NCBI GenBank assembly: GCA_018716795.1
Contig: DVJK01000133.1
Coordinates: 1 to 8,593, forward strand
Reading direction: 5' to 3'
Length of the DNA: 8,593 bases
Origin: Candidatus Scatomorpha merdipullorum
Lineage (GTDB): Bacteria > Bacillota > Clostridia > Oscillospirales > Oscillospiraceae
Program-made: the position numbers and the translations under genes
The notes under the pieces: model-generated
Seen by the model: the letters and a program-made list of their open reading frames with translations, nothing else
Database searches by the model: none
Told to the model about the DNA's origin: nothing
Shown here: positions 1 through 5,497 of the stretch, one piece after another
How positions within the stretch are numbered: the first letter of the stretch is position 1
Layout: every line of letters begins with the position of its first letter

Positions 1-41
1 GCCTCCGAGCTCAGTATTGCGTATTCCGGGCTCTGCATCAT
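1..41 (-). CDS. Start of an unidentified third gene of the FHA cluster (partial, runs off left edge)
   Basis: Four bases after the stop codon of the zinc-ribbon FHA gene there are two successive ATG codons on the minus strand (41-39 and 38-36), and the frame stays open to the window edge. The visible residues read MMQSPEYAILSSEA. The tight spacing suggests translational coupling with the gene above it. The only ribosome-binding candidate is a weak purine stretch in the last codons of the upstream gene. Thirteen codons are too few to identify a family. In related bacteria FHA proteins often sit next to protein kinases, PP2C phosphatases or vWA proteins, but nothing here shows which, if any, this is. 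Confidence 0.4.
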   Translation of the reverse strand, partial: MMQSPEYAILSSE

Positions 42-45
42 GGCC

Positions 46-795
46 TCAGCCCTGCTTCCAGCTGAAGTGGGCCCCGCAGAGCGCCACAAAGATAAGCTTG
101 CTCGTGCCTATGGTGATGACGTCGTAGTTGTTGAGCGGGGCGGCGTTGAGGACGGGCCTGCCGTTGAGCTTGATGATGTTGCGCCCGTCGCTGGGCCCGA
201 CGTAGTACATGGACTCGCCCGTGTCGGAGATGTCGTAGGCCACCATGGCGTGCTTCTGGCGGGAAATCTGCTTGTCGCCGGTGATGCGCACGTCGCCGTA
301 CTCGCGGCCGATGTAGTTATAGCCGGAGTGGAGGCGGTAGTCCGTGCCGCGCGAGGGCCCGTCTATGCAGACCAGCCAGCCGACGACCGGCTCGGTGCCG
401 CCCGCGACGCCGAGGTCGCCGCCTATCTGGGTGGGCTCGAAGGGGCTGGCCGCCTGGGTGGCGCTGCTGCCGGAGAAGGGGCTCTCCGTGGGACCGAAGC
501 CGCCCACGCCGCCGCCGACGCCCGCCCCGCCGGGCTGGGTGGGCGGAACCGCGCCGGGAGCGCCGGGGTTGTACCCGCCGAAGCCCACGCCCTCGGTTGG
601 AGGTATCGCGCCGGCGTTGTACCCGCCCGGGGCGTTATAGCCGCCGGGGCCGCCGAAGCCCACGCCCTCCGTGGGCGGGATGGGCGCTCCGGGCTGAGGG
701 GCCGCGCCGCTGCAATAGGGGCAGGCGGGGTGCTTCTCGGGGTTATAATACTGACCGCATATCGGGCAGCGTACAGGGGGAGTGTTAATCTCCAT
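46..795 (-). CDS. Zinc-ribbon and FHA domain protein with a Gly/Pro-rich repeat linker
   Basis: This 249-residue protein has no signal peptide or membrane segment, so it is probably cytoplasmic. Residues 10-28 form a zinc ribbon with two CPxC knuckles (C10, C13, C25, C28). Residues about 35-130 are a low-complexity Gly/Pro/Tyr linker with a 25-residue repeat and five Pro-Thr-Glu/Gln motifs (T42, T67, T86, T103, T122). Residues about 138-236 form a forkhead-associated domain, with G163-R164, S178-R179-x-x-H182 and N211-G212 at the expected phosphothreonine-binding positions. FHA domains bind phosphothreonine peptides, so a role in Ser/Thr-kinase signalling is inferred; the partner is unknown. 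The start is supported by TAGGAGG at 804-810, eight bases upstream. The gene lies 48 bp below the membrane FHA gene, has its own promoter, and is followed after four bases by another start codon. There is no terminator. Confidence 0.88.
   Translation of the reverse strand: MEINTPPVRCPICGQYYNPEKHPACPYCSGAAPQPGAPIPPTEGVGFGGPGGYNAPGGYNAGAIPPTEGVGFGGYNPGAPGAVPPTQPGGAGVGGGVGGFGPTESPFSGSSATQAASPFEPTQIGGDLGVAGGTEPVVGWLVCIDGPSRGTDYRLHSGYNYIGREYGDVRITGDKQISRQKHAMVAYDISDTGESMYYVGPSDGRNIIKLNGRPVLNAAPLNNYDVITIGTSKLIFVALCGAHFSWKQG
575..669 (-). repeat. Two direct repeats in the linker of the FHA gene, period 75 bp
   Basis: The same 20 bases occur at 575-594 and 650-669, exactly 75 bp apart. This matches a 25-residue protein period in which IPPTEGVGFGG appears twice (from residues 39 and 64), with GGYNA units between. 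It looks like an in-frame tandem duplication inside the Gly/Pro-rich linker and may vary in copy number between strains. Confidence 0.8.
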
Positions 796-829
796 TTCTT
801 TTTCCTCCTAATATACAAATGTGTAAAGC

Positions 830-858
830 ATTATATCACAGGCTTAAGCGATTGTGAA
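830..858 (-). promoter_or_regulatory. Promoter for the zinc-ribbon FHA gene
   Basis: On the minus strand a -35 box TTCACA (858-853) and a perfect -10 box TATAAT (835-830) are 17 bp apart. The -35 lies in the last codons of the upstream membrane FHA gene (its Phe-Thr codons). The zinc-ribbon FHA gene can therefore be transcribed separately from the gene above it. Based on match to the sigma-A consensus only. Confidence 0.65.
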
Positions 859-1443
859 CTGAAAAAGATTCGAAGGGCTGGCAAGATAGAACCTGCTGCC
901 GGGCGCGACCTGCATGGGGTAATTGGGAGGCAGGCGGCGTCCGTCGCCCATGAAGGTGCCGTAGCCGGAGCCGAGGTCCTCTATAACCGGCACGCCCTGC
1001 TGCCAGCGCACCATGCAGTGGTGGCGGCTGACGCCGGAGGTGTCGGCGGGGAAGCGCACGGAGCAGTCGACGTCGCGCCCGAACATGAGCCCGGAGGAGC
1101 CGACCGGATAGCTCTGTCCGCGCAGCGGGCCGGCGATGCACTCAAGCGTGAGGCCGCAGGCCGCGTTCTGCGGCGGGATATAGGCCGGCGCGGCCGGATA
1201 GGCCTGCTGCTGGGCGTTCGGGCGGCGCATGTCGCGCTCGCTCGTGAGGACCGCGATAAGGAAGCCGAGCATGACGAAGAAGGAGACGAGGAAGGGCCCG
1301 GCGACGCCGCACCAGATAAGGCCCCAGCGGCCCATGTTCGGCCTGCCGCGATAACGGCCCAGGAAGAAGGGGATGAGGCCCCAGAGGCAGCCGACTATGA
1401 CCGTAACCGCTATATAAACCACCGTGCTGAGAAGGAACTCCAT
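844..1443 (-). CDS. Membrane-anchored FHA domain protein
   Basis: This 199-residue protein has two hydrophobic segments (about 5-29 and 41-67), then a short Pro/Ala/Gln-rich linker (75-95), then a C-terminal FHA domain (about 98-198) that should face the cytoplasm. FHA signatures are G122-R123, S139-R140-H-H142 and GSGYGT (158-163). The usual Asn before Gly-Thr is Tyr161 here, which may alter phosphopeptide binding. I chose the ATG at 1443 because GGGAGGT (1451-1457) lies seven bases upstream; a longer reading frame reaches 1506 but has no ribosome-binding site and would include the promoter. The next gene down encodes a second, soluble FHA protein, so the two probably serve one phosphothreonine signalling or scaffold function. 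The exact role cannot be read from the sequence. Confidence 0.85.
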   Translation of the reverse strand: MEFLLSTVVYIAVTVIVGCLWGLIPFFLGRYRGRPNMGRWGLIWCGVAGPFLVSFFVMLGFLIAVLTSERDMRRPNAQQQAYPAAPAYIPPQNAACGLTLECIAGPLRGQSYPVGSSGLMFGRDVDCSVRFPADTSGVSRHHCMVRWQQGVPVIEDLGSGYGTFMGDGRRLPPNYPMQVAPGSRFYLASPSNLFQFTIA

Positions 1444-1474
1444 TTTTTTGACCTCCCGTCTTTGTTCTGAGCGC

Positions 1475-1506
1475 AGTATACCACGCCGCTTTTTCTCCCC
1501 GTCCAA
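1475..1506 (-). promoter_or_regulatory. Probable promoter of the membrane FHA gene (extended -10)
   Basis: On the minus strand a -10 box TATACT (1480-1475) is preceded by TG plus one base, an extended -10. A TTGGAC (1506-1501) lies upstream, but the 20-bp spacer is too long for an ordinary -35, so activity would rest mainly on the extended -10. The site lies between the GH25 terminator and the FHA ribosome-binding site. Confidence 0.5.
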
Positions 1507-1532
1507 CTTCTTTCCGCCGCGCCGCGGCGCGG

Positions 1533-1567
1533 AAAAAGGGCCCGGGAACCAGCCGGTCCCCGGGCCC
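1533..1567 (-). terminator. Rho-independent terminator of the GH25 lipoprotein gene
   Basis: Nine bases after the GH25 stop codon there is a hairpin with 13-base arms (12 paired, loop at 1551-1554) spanning 1538-1567. On the minus strand it is followed by TTTTT at 1537-1533. It separates the GH25 gene from the FHA genes. A second GC palindrome, CCGCGCCG/CGGCGCGG, lies just beyond the T run. Confidence 0.88.
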
Positions 1568-1576
1568 CTCGCCCAT

Positions 1577-2449
1577 TTAATTTTCAGCCGTCTCTCCCGG
1601 CGGCGCTATCTCGACGTCGCCCGGCCGCGGGATGAACTCCATGTCCAAATCCACGTCGGCGTCTATGCCCTCGACCTGCCCGGTAATCGAGAACTGCCAG
1701 AGCAGGTGCCGGTAGTAGAAGTCCGGCCAGTCGGCTATCGCGCCCACCCAGAGCTCGTAATCGCCCAGCCGCTCCATCTCATACTCATAGTATCCCGTGT
1801 ATCGGTAGAGGTAGACCGCCGGGGTGTAGCCCGCGTCCTTTATCATCTCGCAGAAGACCACCGCGCCGGCCGTGAGCTCGTCGCGGTCGATGTCCTCGGC
1901 GCGGGAGCCCTCAAGCGGCTCCCAGTCGAAGGCCACCGGCATGGCTATGTCATAGCCCTCGATGAGCCCGAGCACGAAGTTGGCCTCCTCCGCCGCCTCT
2001 ATCGCGCCGGTGGACTGCGAGAAGAAGTAGACTCCCACGTCCAGCCCGGCCTCCAGCGCGCCGTTTATGTTGTTCTCGAACTGCTCGTCGGCGACAATCG
2101 CGCCCGTCTCATAGCCGCGGTAGCCGCAGCGTATCATGGCGAACTCTATGCCGTCCGCCGCCACTGCCTCCCAGTCTATCTCGCCCTGGAAGAAGGAGAC
2201 GTCCACGCCCAGCCGCGTGTCATAGGCCTCGCCCGTATACTCGGGCAGGCCCTCCGCGTCCTTCGCGAAGTCCTCGGCGGCAAAGTCCGAGACGGCGACG
2301 CCCTCGGCCGGCCTTATCCATTCCATCGCTCCGCCCGTGTTCACGTAGGCCATGCCCTCGTGCGGGTCCGGCTCCGGCTCCCTCCCGCAGGCCGTCAGGA
2401 GCAGTGCGCCGGCGAGCAGAAACGCCGCGGCGCGGTGTCGTATACGCAT
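1577..2449 (-). CDS. GH25 family lysozyme-like lipoprotein
   Basis: This 290-residue protein is predicted to cleave the N-acetylmuramic acid to N-acetylglucosamine linkage of peptidoglycan at the outer face of the cell membrane. Residues 1-21 are a lipoprotein signal peptide with a positive N-terminus and lipobox LTAC (lipidated Cys21). The GH25 barrel runs from about 80 to 275: GVDVSFFQG (81-89) carries the conserved first-strand Asp83, FDWEP (174-178) carries the catalytic Asp175/Glu177 pair, and the region from WQFS (251-254) to the VDLD run (266-269) is the typical family end. The start has AAAGGA (2464-2459) eight bases upstream. The gene is a single-gene unit with its own promoter and terminator, divergent from a TetR regulator that may control it. 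Cell-wall remodelling is the likely role; the family also includes secreted and phage enzymes, but there is no phage context. Confidence 0.93.
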   Translation of the reverse strand: MRIRHRAAAFLLAGALLLTACGREPEPDPHEGMAYVNTGGAMEWIRPAEGVAVSDFAAEDFAKDAEGLPEYTGEAYDTRLGVDVSFFQGEIDWEAVAADGIEFAMIRCGYRGYETGAIVADEQFENNINGALEAGLDVGVYFFSQSTGAIEAAEEANFVLGLIEGYDIAMPVAFDWEPLEGSRAEDIDRDELTAGAVVFCEMIKDAGYTPAVYLYRYTGYYEYEMERLGDYELWVGAIADWPDFYYRHLLWQFSITGQVEGIDADVDLDMEFIPRPGDVEIAPPGETAEN

Positions 2450-2481
2450 GAAAAACGTCCTTTCAAGTCGAATTGCGTCCT

Positions 2482-2510
2482 ATCCTACCACAGAACTGTG
2501 AACATTTCAA
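2482..2510 (-). promoter_or_regulatory. Promoter of the GH25 lipoprotein gene
   Basis: On the minus strand TTGAAA (2510-2505) and TAGGAT (2487-2482) are separated by 17 bp, with TG one base before the -10. It lies next to the candidate operator at 2523-2544, so a regulator bound there could affect this promoter from just upstream of its -35. Confidence 0.7.
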
Positions 2511-2522
2511 GGCGGCAAATTC

Positions 2523-2544
2523 GGACGTTTGTCCAAACTTGTCC
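2523..2544. promoter_or_regulatory. Candidate TetR-type operator between divergent genes
   Basis: Several overlapping symmetric elements lie here. GTTTG-TC-CAAAC (2527-2538) is a perfect inverted repeat. GGAC-GTTT-GTCC (2523-2534) is another. TTGTCC occurs twice, at 2529-2534 and 2539-2544. Outer GGAC...GTCC ends resemble the GGACA/TGTCC half sites reported for DhaS-type TetR regulators. The site abuts the -35 of the tetR promoter and sits 12 bp upstream of the GH25 -35. Binding is inferred, not shown. Confidence 0.5.
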
Positions 2545-2545
2545 A

Positions 2546-2575
2546 TTGCCGCCGCCCCTGCGGCAGGGCTATACT
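2546..2575 (+). promoter_or_regulatory. Promoter of the TetR-family regulator
   Basis: TTGCCG (2546-2551) and TATACT (2570-2575) are 18 bp apart and about 20 bp before the start codon, giving a very short leader. The candidate operator ends one base before this -35, which suits autorepression. Confidence 0.6.
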
Positions 2576-2595
2576 CTAGTCTGGGAGTGATTATC

Positions 2596-3189
2596 ATGAA
2601 ATACGAGGCCGCGAGTATGCGGACCAAACGCGCCCTGGCCGAATCGCTCAGGAAGCTCATGAGGCAGAAGCCCTTCTCGAAGATAACCGTGACGGAGATC
2701 GTCGCCGACTGCGGCGTGAACCGCAAGACGTTTTACTATCATTTTGAGGATATCTACGCCCTCCTGCGCTGGATTTTTGAGCAGGAATCGGCCGAGCTGC
2801 GCCGGAAATTCGACGCGATTGAGCGGCCGGAGGAGTTCATCGGCGTCATTCTCGACTATGTGGTGAACAACCGCGCCCTGCTCCGGAGCGCCTGCGACGC
2901 CTTCGGCACCGTGAAGCTGGAAAACTTCTTCCTCACGGGCTTTTACAACCTGACCGACGTCATAGTGCGCCAGGCCGAGGAGAAGTCCGGCCTCCGCCTG
3001 GAGGACAGCCTGCGCGCCTACCTCTGTGACTTCCTCTCCGAGGCCACCTGCGGCATGCTGCTCAGCCACATAAACGGGAGCTTCCCTCTCGACCGGCAGA
3101 AGACGATAGATTTCTCCACCCTCATAATGCGCACGGCCATACGCGGCCTTTTGGAGGAGCGCGGGAAAAAGGCCCCGCCGAAGGAGTAA
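2596..3189 (+). CDS. TetR/AcrR-family transcriptional regulator (DhaS-like)
   Basis: This 197-residue protein has the usual TetR length. The N-terminal helix-turn-helix covers about residues 10-57: KRALAESLRKLM, then ITVTEIVADCGVNRKTFYYHF (30-50), which is the recognition-helix region. The following residues, around LLRWIFEQE (56-64), recall the DhaS/TetR_C_8 group rather than drug-efflux regulators. The all-helical C-terminal half (65-190) would bind an unknown ligand. I chose ATG 2596, with GGAG at 2583-2586; an earlier in-frame start at 2473 would run through the promoter. It is divergent from the GH25 lipoprotein gene, so that gene and its own are the first candidate targets. The ligand cannot be predicted. 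Confidence 0.88.
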   Translation: MKYEAASMRTKRALAESLRKLMRQKPFSKITVTEIVADCGVNRKTFYYHFEDIYALLRWIFEQESAELRRKFDAIERPEEFIGVILDYVVNNRALLRSACDAFGTVKLENFFLTGFYNLTDVIVRQAEEKSGLRLEDSLRAYLCDFLSEATCGMLLSHINGSFPLDRQKTIDFSTLIMRTAIRGLLEERGKKAPPKE

Positions 3190-3191
3190 CG

Positions 3192-3247
3192 CCCCTCTCT
3201 TTTCCGTGGCATAAGCCCGGCGCCGCGCGCATAGGCTTGCAGAGGGG
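3192..3247 (+). promoter_or_regulatory. Nested inverted repeats covering the ylmC ribosome-binding site
   Basis: CCCCTCT (3192-3198) is a perfect complement of AGAGGGG (3241-3247). Nested inside, AAGCC (3213-3217) complements GGCTT (3234-3238). If formed in RNA, the outer helix would bury the GAGGGGTGAGG ribosome-binding region of the next gene. It fills most of the 65-bp gap after the TetR gene; I see no convincing promoter there. Confidence 0.4.
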
Positions 3248-3254
3248 TGAGGAC

Positions 3255-3536
3255 ATGGGCTGTCTGTTTTCGGAGCTCAGGAGCAAGGAGGTCATCGACC
3301 TGAAGAGCGGGATGCGCCTCGGCTATGTCTGCGACGCGGAGTTTGACCCCTGCTCCGGGCGGCTCTGCGCGCTCATCGTGCCCGGCCCCGGCCGCGCCGG
3401 CGGCCTCCTCGGCCGCGAGGACGACTACGTCATACCCTGGGAGTGCATAACCCGCCTCGGCGACGACATAATCCTCGTCGAGCTCCCGGAGAGCCCCGCA
3501 AGGAAGAAAAGGGATAAGCGCCCGCTGATATACTGA
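3255..3536 (+). CDS. ylmC: YlmC/YmxH-family PRC-barrel protein
   Basis: This 93-residue protein matches the small YlmC/YmxH family of endospore-forming Firmicutes, a single PRC-barrel fold whose biochemical role is not established. Typical family text is visible: FSELRSKEVIDLKSGMRLGYV at the N-terminus, then D-x-x-x-G-R-x-x-A-L-I-V-P, then VIPWECITRLGDDIILVE. The C-terminus is a basic tail (ARKKRDKRPLIY). I chose the ATG at 3255 because a strong purine-rich site (GGGGTGAGG) precedes it; a TTG at 3237 would lie upstream of that site. It follows the TetR gene by 65 bp on the same strand and may be co-transcribed with it. Its terminator overlaps the rpsB promoter. Its presence supports a spore-forming lineage. 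The symbol is by family resemblance; ymxH is the alternative. Confidence 0.85.
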   Translation: MGCLFSELRSKEVIDLKSGMRLGYVCDAEFDPCSGRLCALIVPGPGRAGGLLGREDDYVIPWECITRLGDDIILVELPESPARKKRDKRPLIY

Positions 3537-3581
3537 GGCGCAAAGCGCGCTTTAAGCCGAATTTTCCCTGAAAATAATGCA

Positions 3582-3610
3582 AAAAGCCCTTGCATTACGC
3601 AGGGGCTTTT
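3582..3610 (+). terminator. Rho-independent terminator of ylmC
   Basis: The arms AAAAGCCC (3582-3589) and GGGCTTTT (3603-3610) pair. The stem continues through a T-G pair and TGC/GCA to a five-base loop ATTAC (3594-3598), and ends in the TTTT of the 3' arm. The A-rich 5' arm would also allow partial function on the other strand. It physically contains the -35 box of the next promoter. Confidence 0.75.
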
Positions 3611-3618
3611 GCTATAAT
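3590..3618 (+). promoter_or_regulatory. Promoter of the rpsB-tsf operon
   Basis: TTGCAT (3590-3595) and a perfect TATAAT (3613-3618) are 17 bp apart. The -35 begins in the stem and enters the loop of the ylmC terminator, and the whole 3' arm of that terminator is the promoter spacer. Transcription would start near 3625, giving a leader of about 125 bases before rpsB. Confidence 0.75.
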
Positions 3619-3624
3619 ATATCG

Positions 3625-3750
3625 GCATTACACACGGGAGTGCGGATTCCCGGCCCTGTGGCCGCGCGGAGAATGACTGACTTCGCCAGGCTGGGCCGCG
3701 GGGAGCTGAGGCCTCCCGGAGGTAATAACAAAATAAAGGAGGAAACCACT
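3625..3750 (+). promoter_or_regulatory. Structured 5' leader of rpsB (candidate autoregulatory RNA)
   Basis: This is about 125 bases of untranslated leader. CGGCCC (3651-3656) pairs with GGGCCG (3693-3698), and inside that TGGC (3659-3662) pairs with GCCA (3685-3688), separated by a 2x4 internal loop and closed by a 22-base apical region. A second hairpin is possible between GGGAG (3701-3705) and CTCCC (3713-3717). CCTCC (3712-3716) could instead pair with the rpsB ribosome-binding site GGAGG (3738-3742). Leaders bound by S2 are known in gammaproteobacteria; I do not recognise this one as a named motif. Structure is hand-paired. Confidence 0.5.
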
Positions 3751-4491
3751 ATGGCAGTCGTAACCATGAAGCAGCTTCTGGAGGCCGGCGTGCATTTCGG
3801 CCACCAGACCCGCCGCTGGAACCCCAAGATGGCCGAATACATCTATTGCGAGCGCAACGGCATCTACATCATCGATCTTCAGAAGACCGTCAAGAAGATT
3901 GAGGAGGCGTACAACTTTGTGCGCGACCTCGCCGCCTCCGGCCAGAACCTTCTCTTCGTCGGCACCAAGAAGCAGGCCGCCGAGGCCGTGAAGGAAGAGG
4001 CGGAGCGCGTCGGCCAGTTCTACGTCAACGCCCGCTGGCTCGGCGGCATGCTGACCAACTTCAAGACCATGCGCACCCGTATCGAGCGCCTTGCCCAGCT
4101 CAAGCAGATGCAGACCGACGGCACCTTCGACATGCTGCCGAAGAAGGAAGTCATGAAGCTCATGGGCGAGATGGCCAAGCTCGAGAAGTATCTCGGCGGC
4201 GTGAAGGACATGCGCCGTCTGCCCGGCGCCCTGTTCATCGTCGACTCCCGCAAGGAGCACAACGCCATCGCCGAGGCCCGCAAGCTGCACATCCCCATCA
4301 TCGCCATTGTCGACACGAACTGCGACCCCGATGAGGCCGACTACGTCATCCCCGCCAACGACGACGCCATCCGCGCCATTAAGCTCATAAGCGCCACCAT
4401 GGCCAACGCCGTCCAGGAGGGCCGCCAGGGCGCCGACGAGGCCGCCGAGGAGGCCGCCAAGGTCGAGGAAGCCGACGAGAGCGCCGAATAA
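3751..4491 (+). CDS. rpsB: 30S ribosomal protein S2
   Basis: S2 is a component of the small ribosomal subunit, assembled late near the head/body junction and needed for S1 binding and initiation in many bacteria. The 246-residue product covers the full family length. It begins with the typical [22 protein letters not shown], followed by the first signature around [14 protein letters not shown], the FVGTKKQA motif, the [11 protein letters not shown] motif and the second signature from [15 protein letters not shown] through IVDTNCDPD. The last about 20 residues are an Ala/Glu-rich acidic tail. The start follows AAGGAGG with good spacing; an in-frame extension upstream to 3577 lies in the promoter and leader and is not coding. 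tsf follows after 39 bp, the standard order. Codon use is strongly biased: only 1 of 16 Ile codons is ATA. Confidence 0.98.
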   Translation: MAVVTMKQLLEAGVHFGHQTRRWNPKMAEYIYCERNGIYIIDLQKTVKKIEEAYNFVRDLAASGQNLLFVGTKKQAAEAVKEEAERVGQFYVNARWLGGMLTNFKTMRTRIERLAQLKQMQTDGTFDMLPKKEVMKLMGEMAKLEKYLGGVKDMRRLPGALFIVDSRKEHNAIAEARKLHIPIIAIVDTNCDPDEADYVIPANDDAIRAIKLISATMANAVQEGRQGADEAAEEAAKVEEADESAE

Positions 4492-4530
4492 TCCACCCGC
4501 TTTATATAACTACGAAAGGGAAGATATACC

Positions 4531-5460
4531 ATGGCTTTTACAGCAGCAGATGTTAAGAACCTCCGCGAGGCCACCGGCGTCGGCATGATGGACTGCAAGA
4601 AGGCCCTTGCCGCCTCCGACGGCGACATGGACAAGGCCATCGAGTGGCTGCGTGAGAAGGGCCTCGCCGCCGCGCAGAAGAAGGCCGGCCGCATTGCCGC
4701 CGAGGGCATGGCTTACGCCTGGGTCTGCCCCGACTGCGGCGTGGGCTCCATCGTTGAGGTCAACGCCGAGAGCGACTTCGTCGCCAAGAACGAGCTTTTC
4801 GTCGACTACGTCCAGAACGTCGCCAAGGTCGTCGCGAAGGACAATCCCGCCGACCTCGACGCCCTGTTCGCCTGCAAGTATCCCGGCAGCGAGAAGACCG
4901 TCCTCGAGGAGCAGAACGACAAGGTCCTCGTTATCGGCGAGAACATCAAGGTCCGCCGCTTCGGCCGTTACGACAGCGGTCTGAGCATCCCCTACGTCCA
5001 CATGGGCGGCCGCATCGCCGTCCTCATGAACCTCACCGTCGGCGAAGGCCATGAGGCTGACGAGAAGGTCATTGAGCTGGGCAAGGACCTCGCCATGCAG
5101 GTCGCCGCCCTCAATCCTCAGTTCCTGGACAAGAGCCAGGTCAGCGAGGAGTTCATCGAGAACGAGAAGCGCGTCCGCCTGGCCCAGGCCAAGGAGGATC
5201 CGAAGAACGCGAAGAAGCCCGACGCCATCATCGAGAAGATAGTCATGGGCGGCCTCAACAAGTACTTCAGCGAGATCTGCCTCCTGCAGCAGCCCTTCGT
5301 CAAGGACGACAAGGTCTCTGTCGAGCAGCACGTCGCCAACGTCGCCAAGGAGCTGGGCACCACCATCACCGTGAACGGCTATATCCGCTTCGAAAAGGGC
5401 GAAGGCATCGAAAAGCGCCAGGACGACCTCGCCGAGGAAGTCGCGAAGCTCATAAAGTAA
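4531..5460 (+). CDS. tsf: Translation elongation factor Ts
   Basis: EF-Ts is the guanine-nucleotide exchange factor that releases GDP from EF-Tu. The 309-residue product has the N-terminal UBA-like domain (1-55) with the signature LREATGVGMMDCKKAL (11-26), then the core dimerisation subdomains, including VNAESDFVAKN (77-87), the equivalent of the family ETDFVA motif. The end, around KVSVEQHVANVAKELGTTITVNGYIRFEKGEG, is typical. Unusual is VCPDCG (65-70), a CxxC just before that motif, where I expect a variable loop without cysteines. The GAAAGGGAAG site precedes the start, 39 bp after rpsB, with which it is co-transcribed. The usual followers pyrH and frr are absent; a terminator comes next. 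Confidence 0.98.
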   Translation: MAFTAADVKNLREATGVGMMDCKKALAASDGDMDKAIEWLREKGLAAAQKKAGRIAAEGMAYAWVCPDCGVGSIVEVNAESDFVAKNELFVDYVQNVAKVVAKDNPADLDALFACKYPGSEKTVLEEQNDKVLVIGENIKVRRFGRYDSGLSIPYVHMGGRIAVLMNLTVGEGHEADEKVIELGKDLAMQVAALNPQFLDKSQVSEEFIENEKRVRLAQAKEDPKNAKKPDAIIEKIVMGGLNKYFSEICLLQQPFVKDDKVSVEQHVANVAKELGTTITVNGYIRFEKGEGIEKRQDDLAEEVAKLIK

Positions 5461-5470
5461 GCATAATGAA

Positions 5471-5497
5471 AAGAGCCGGTCACCCGGCTCTTTTTTT
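5471..5497 (+). terminator. Rho-independent terminator of the rpsB-tsf operon
   Basis: AAGAGCCGG (5471-5479) pairs perfectly with CCGGCTCTT (5484-5492) around a TCAC loop, followed by an unbroken T tract to 5497. It starts 10 bases after the tsf stop codon. Confidence 0.95.

Noticed and set aside
40..1470. Long plus-strand open frame of 476 codons opposite the two FHA genes
   Set aside because: Its product is Ala/Gly/Arg/His-rich with no domain, it lacks a ribosome-binding site, and it runs through the promoter and leader of the FHA genes. It is an antisense artefact of GC-rich coding DNA.
1424..2590. Plus-strand open frame of 388 codons opposite the GH25 gene
   Set aside because: The GH25 protein on the other strand has clear catalytic motifs, a signal peptide, a promoter and a terminator; the plus-strand product has none.
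3541..3552. AAAGCGCGCTTT palindrome after ylmC as a separate terminator
   Set aside because: A hairpin would have only four base pairs with a four-base loop and no T tract; the stronger hairpin at 3582-3610 is the better terminator.
3577..3750. In-frame upstream extension of rpsB
   Set aside because: It would begin before the promoter and run through the structured leader; the S2 family starts at the [13 protein letters not shown] methionine, which has AAGGAGG in front.
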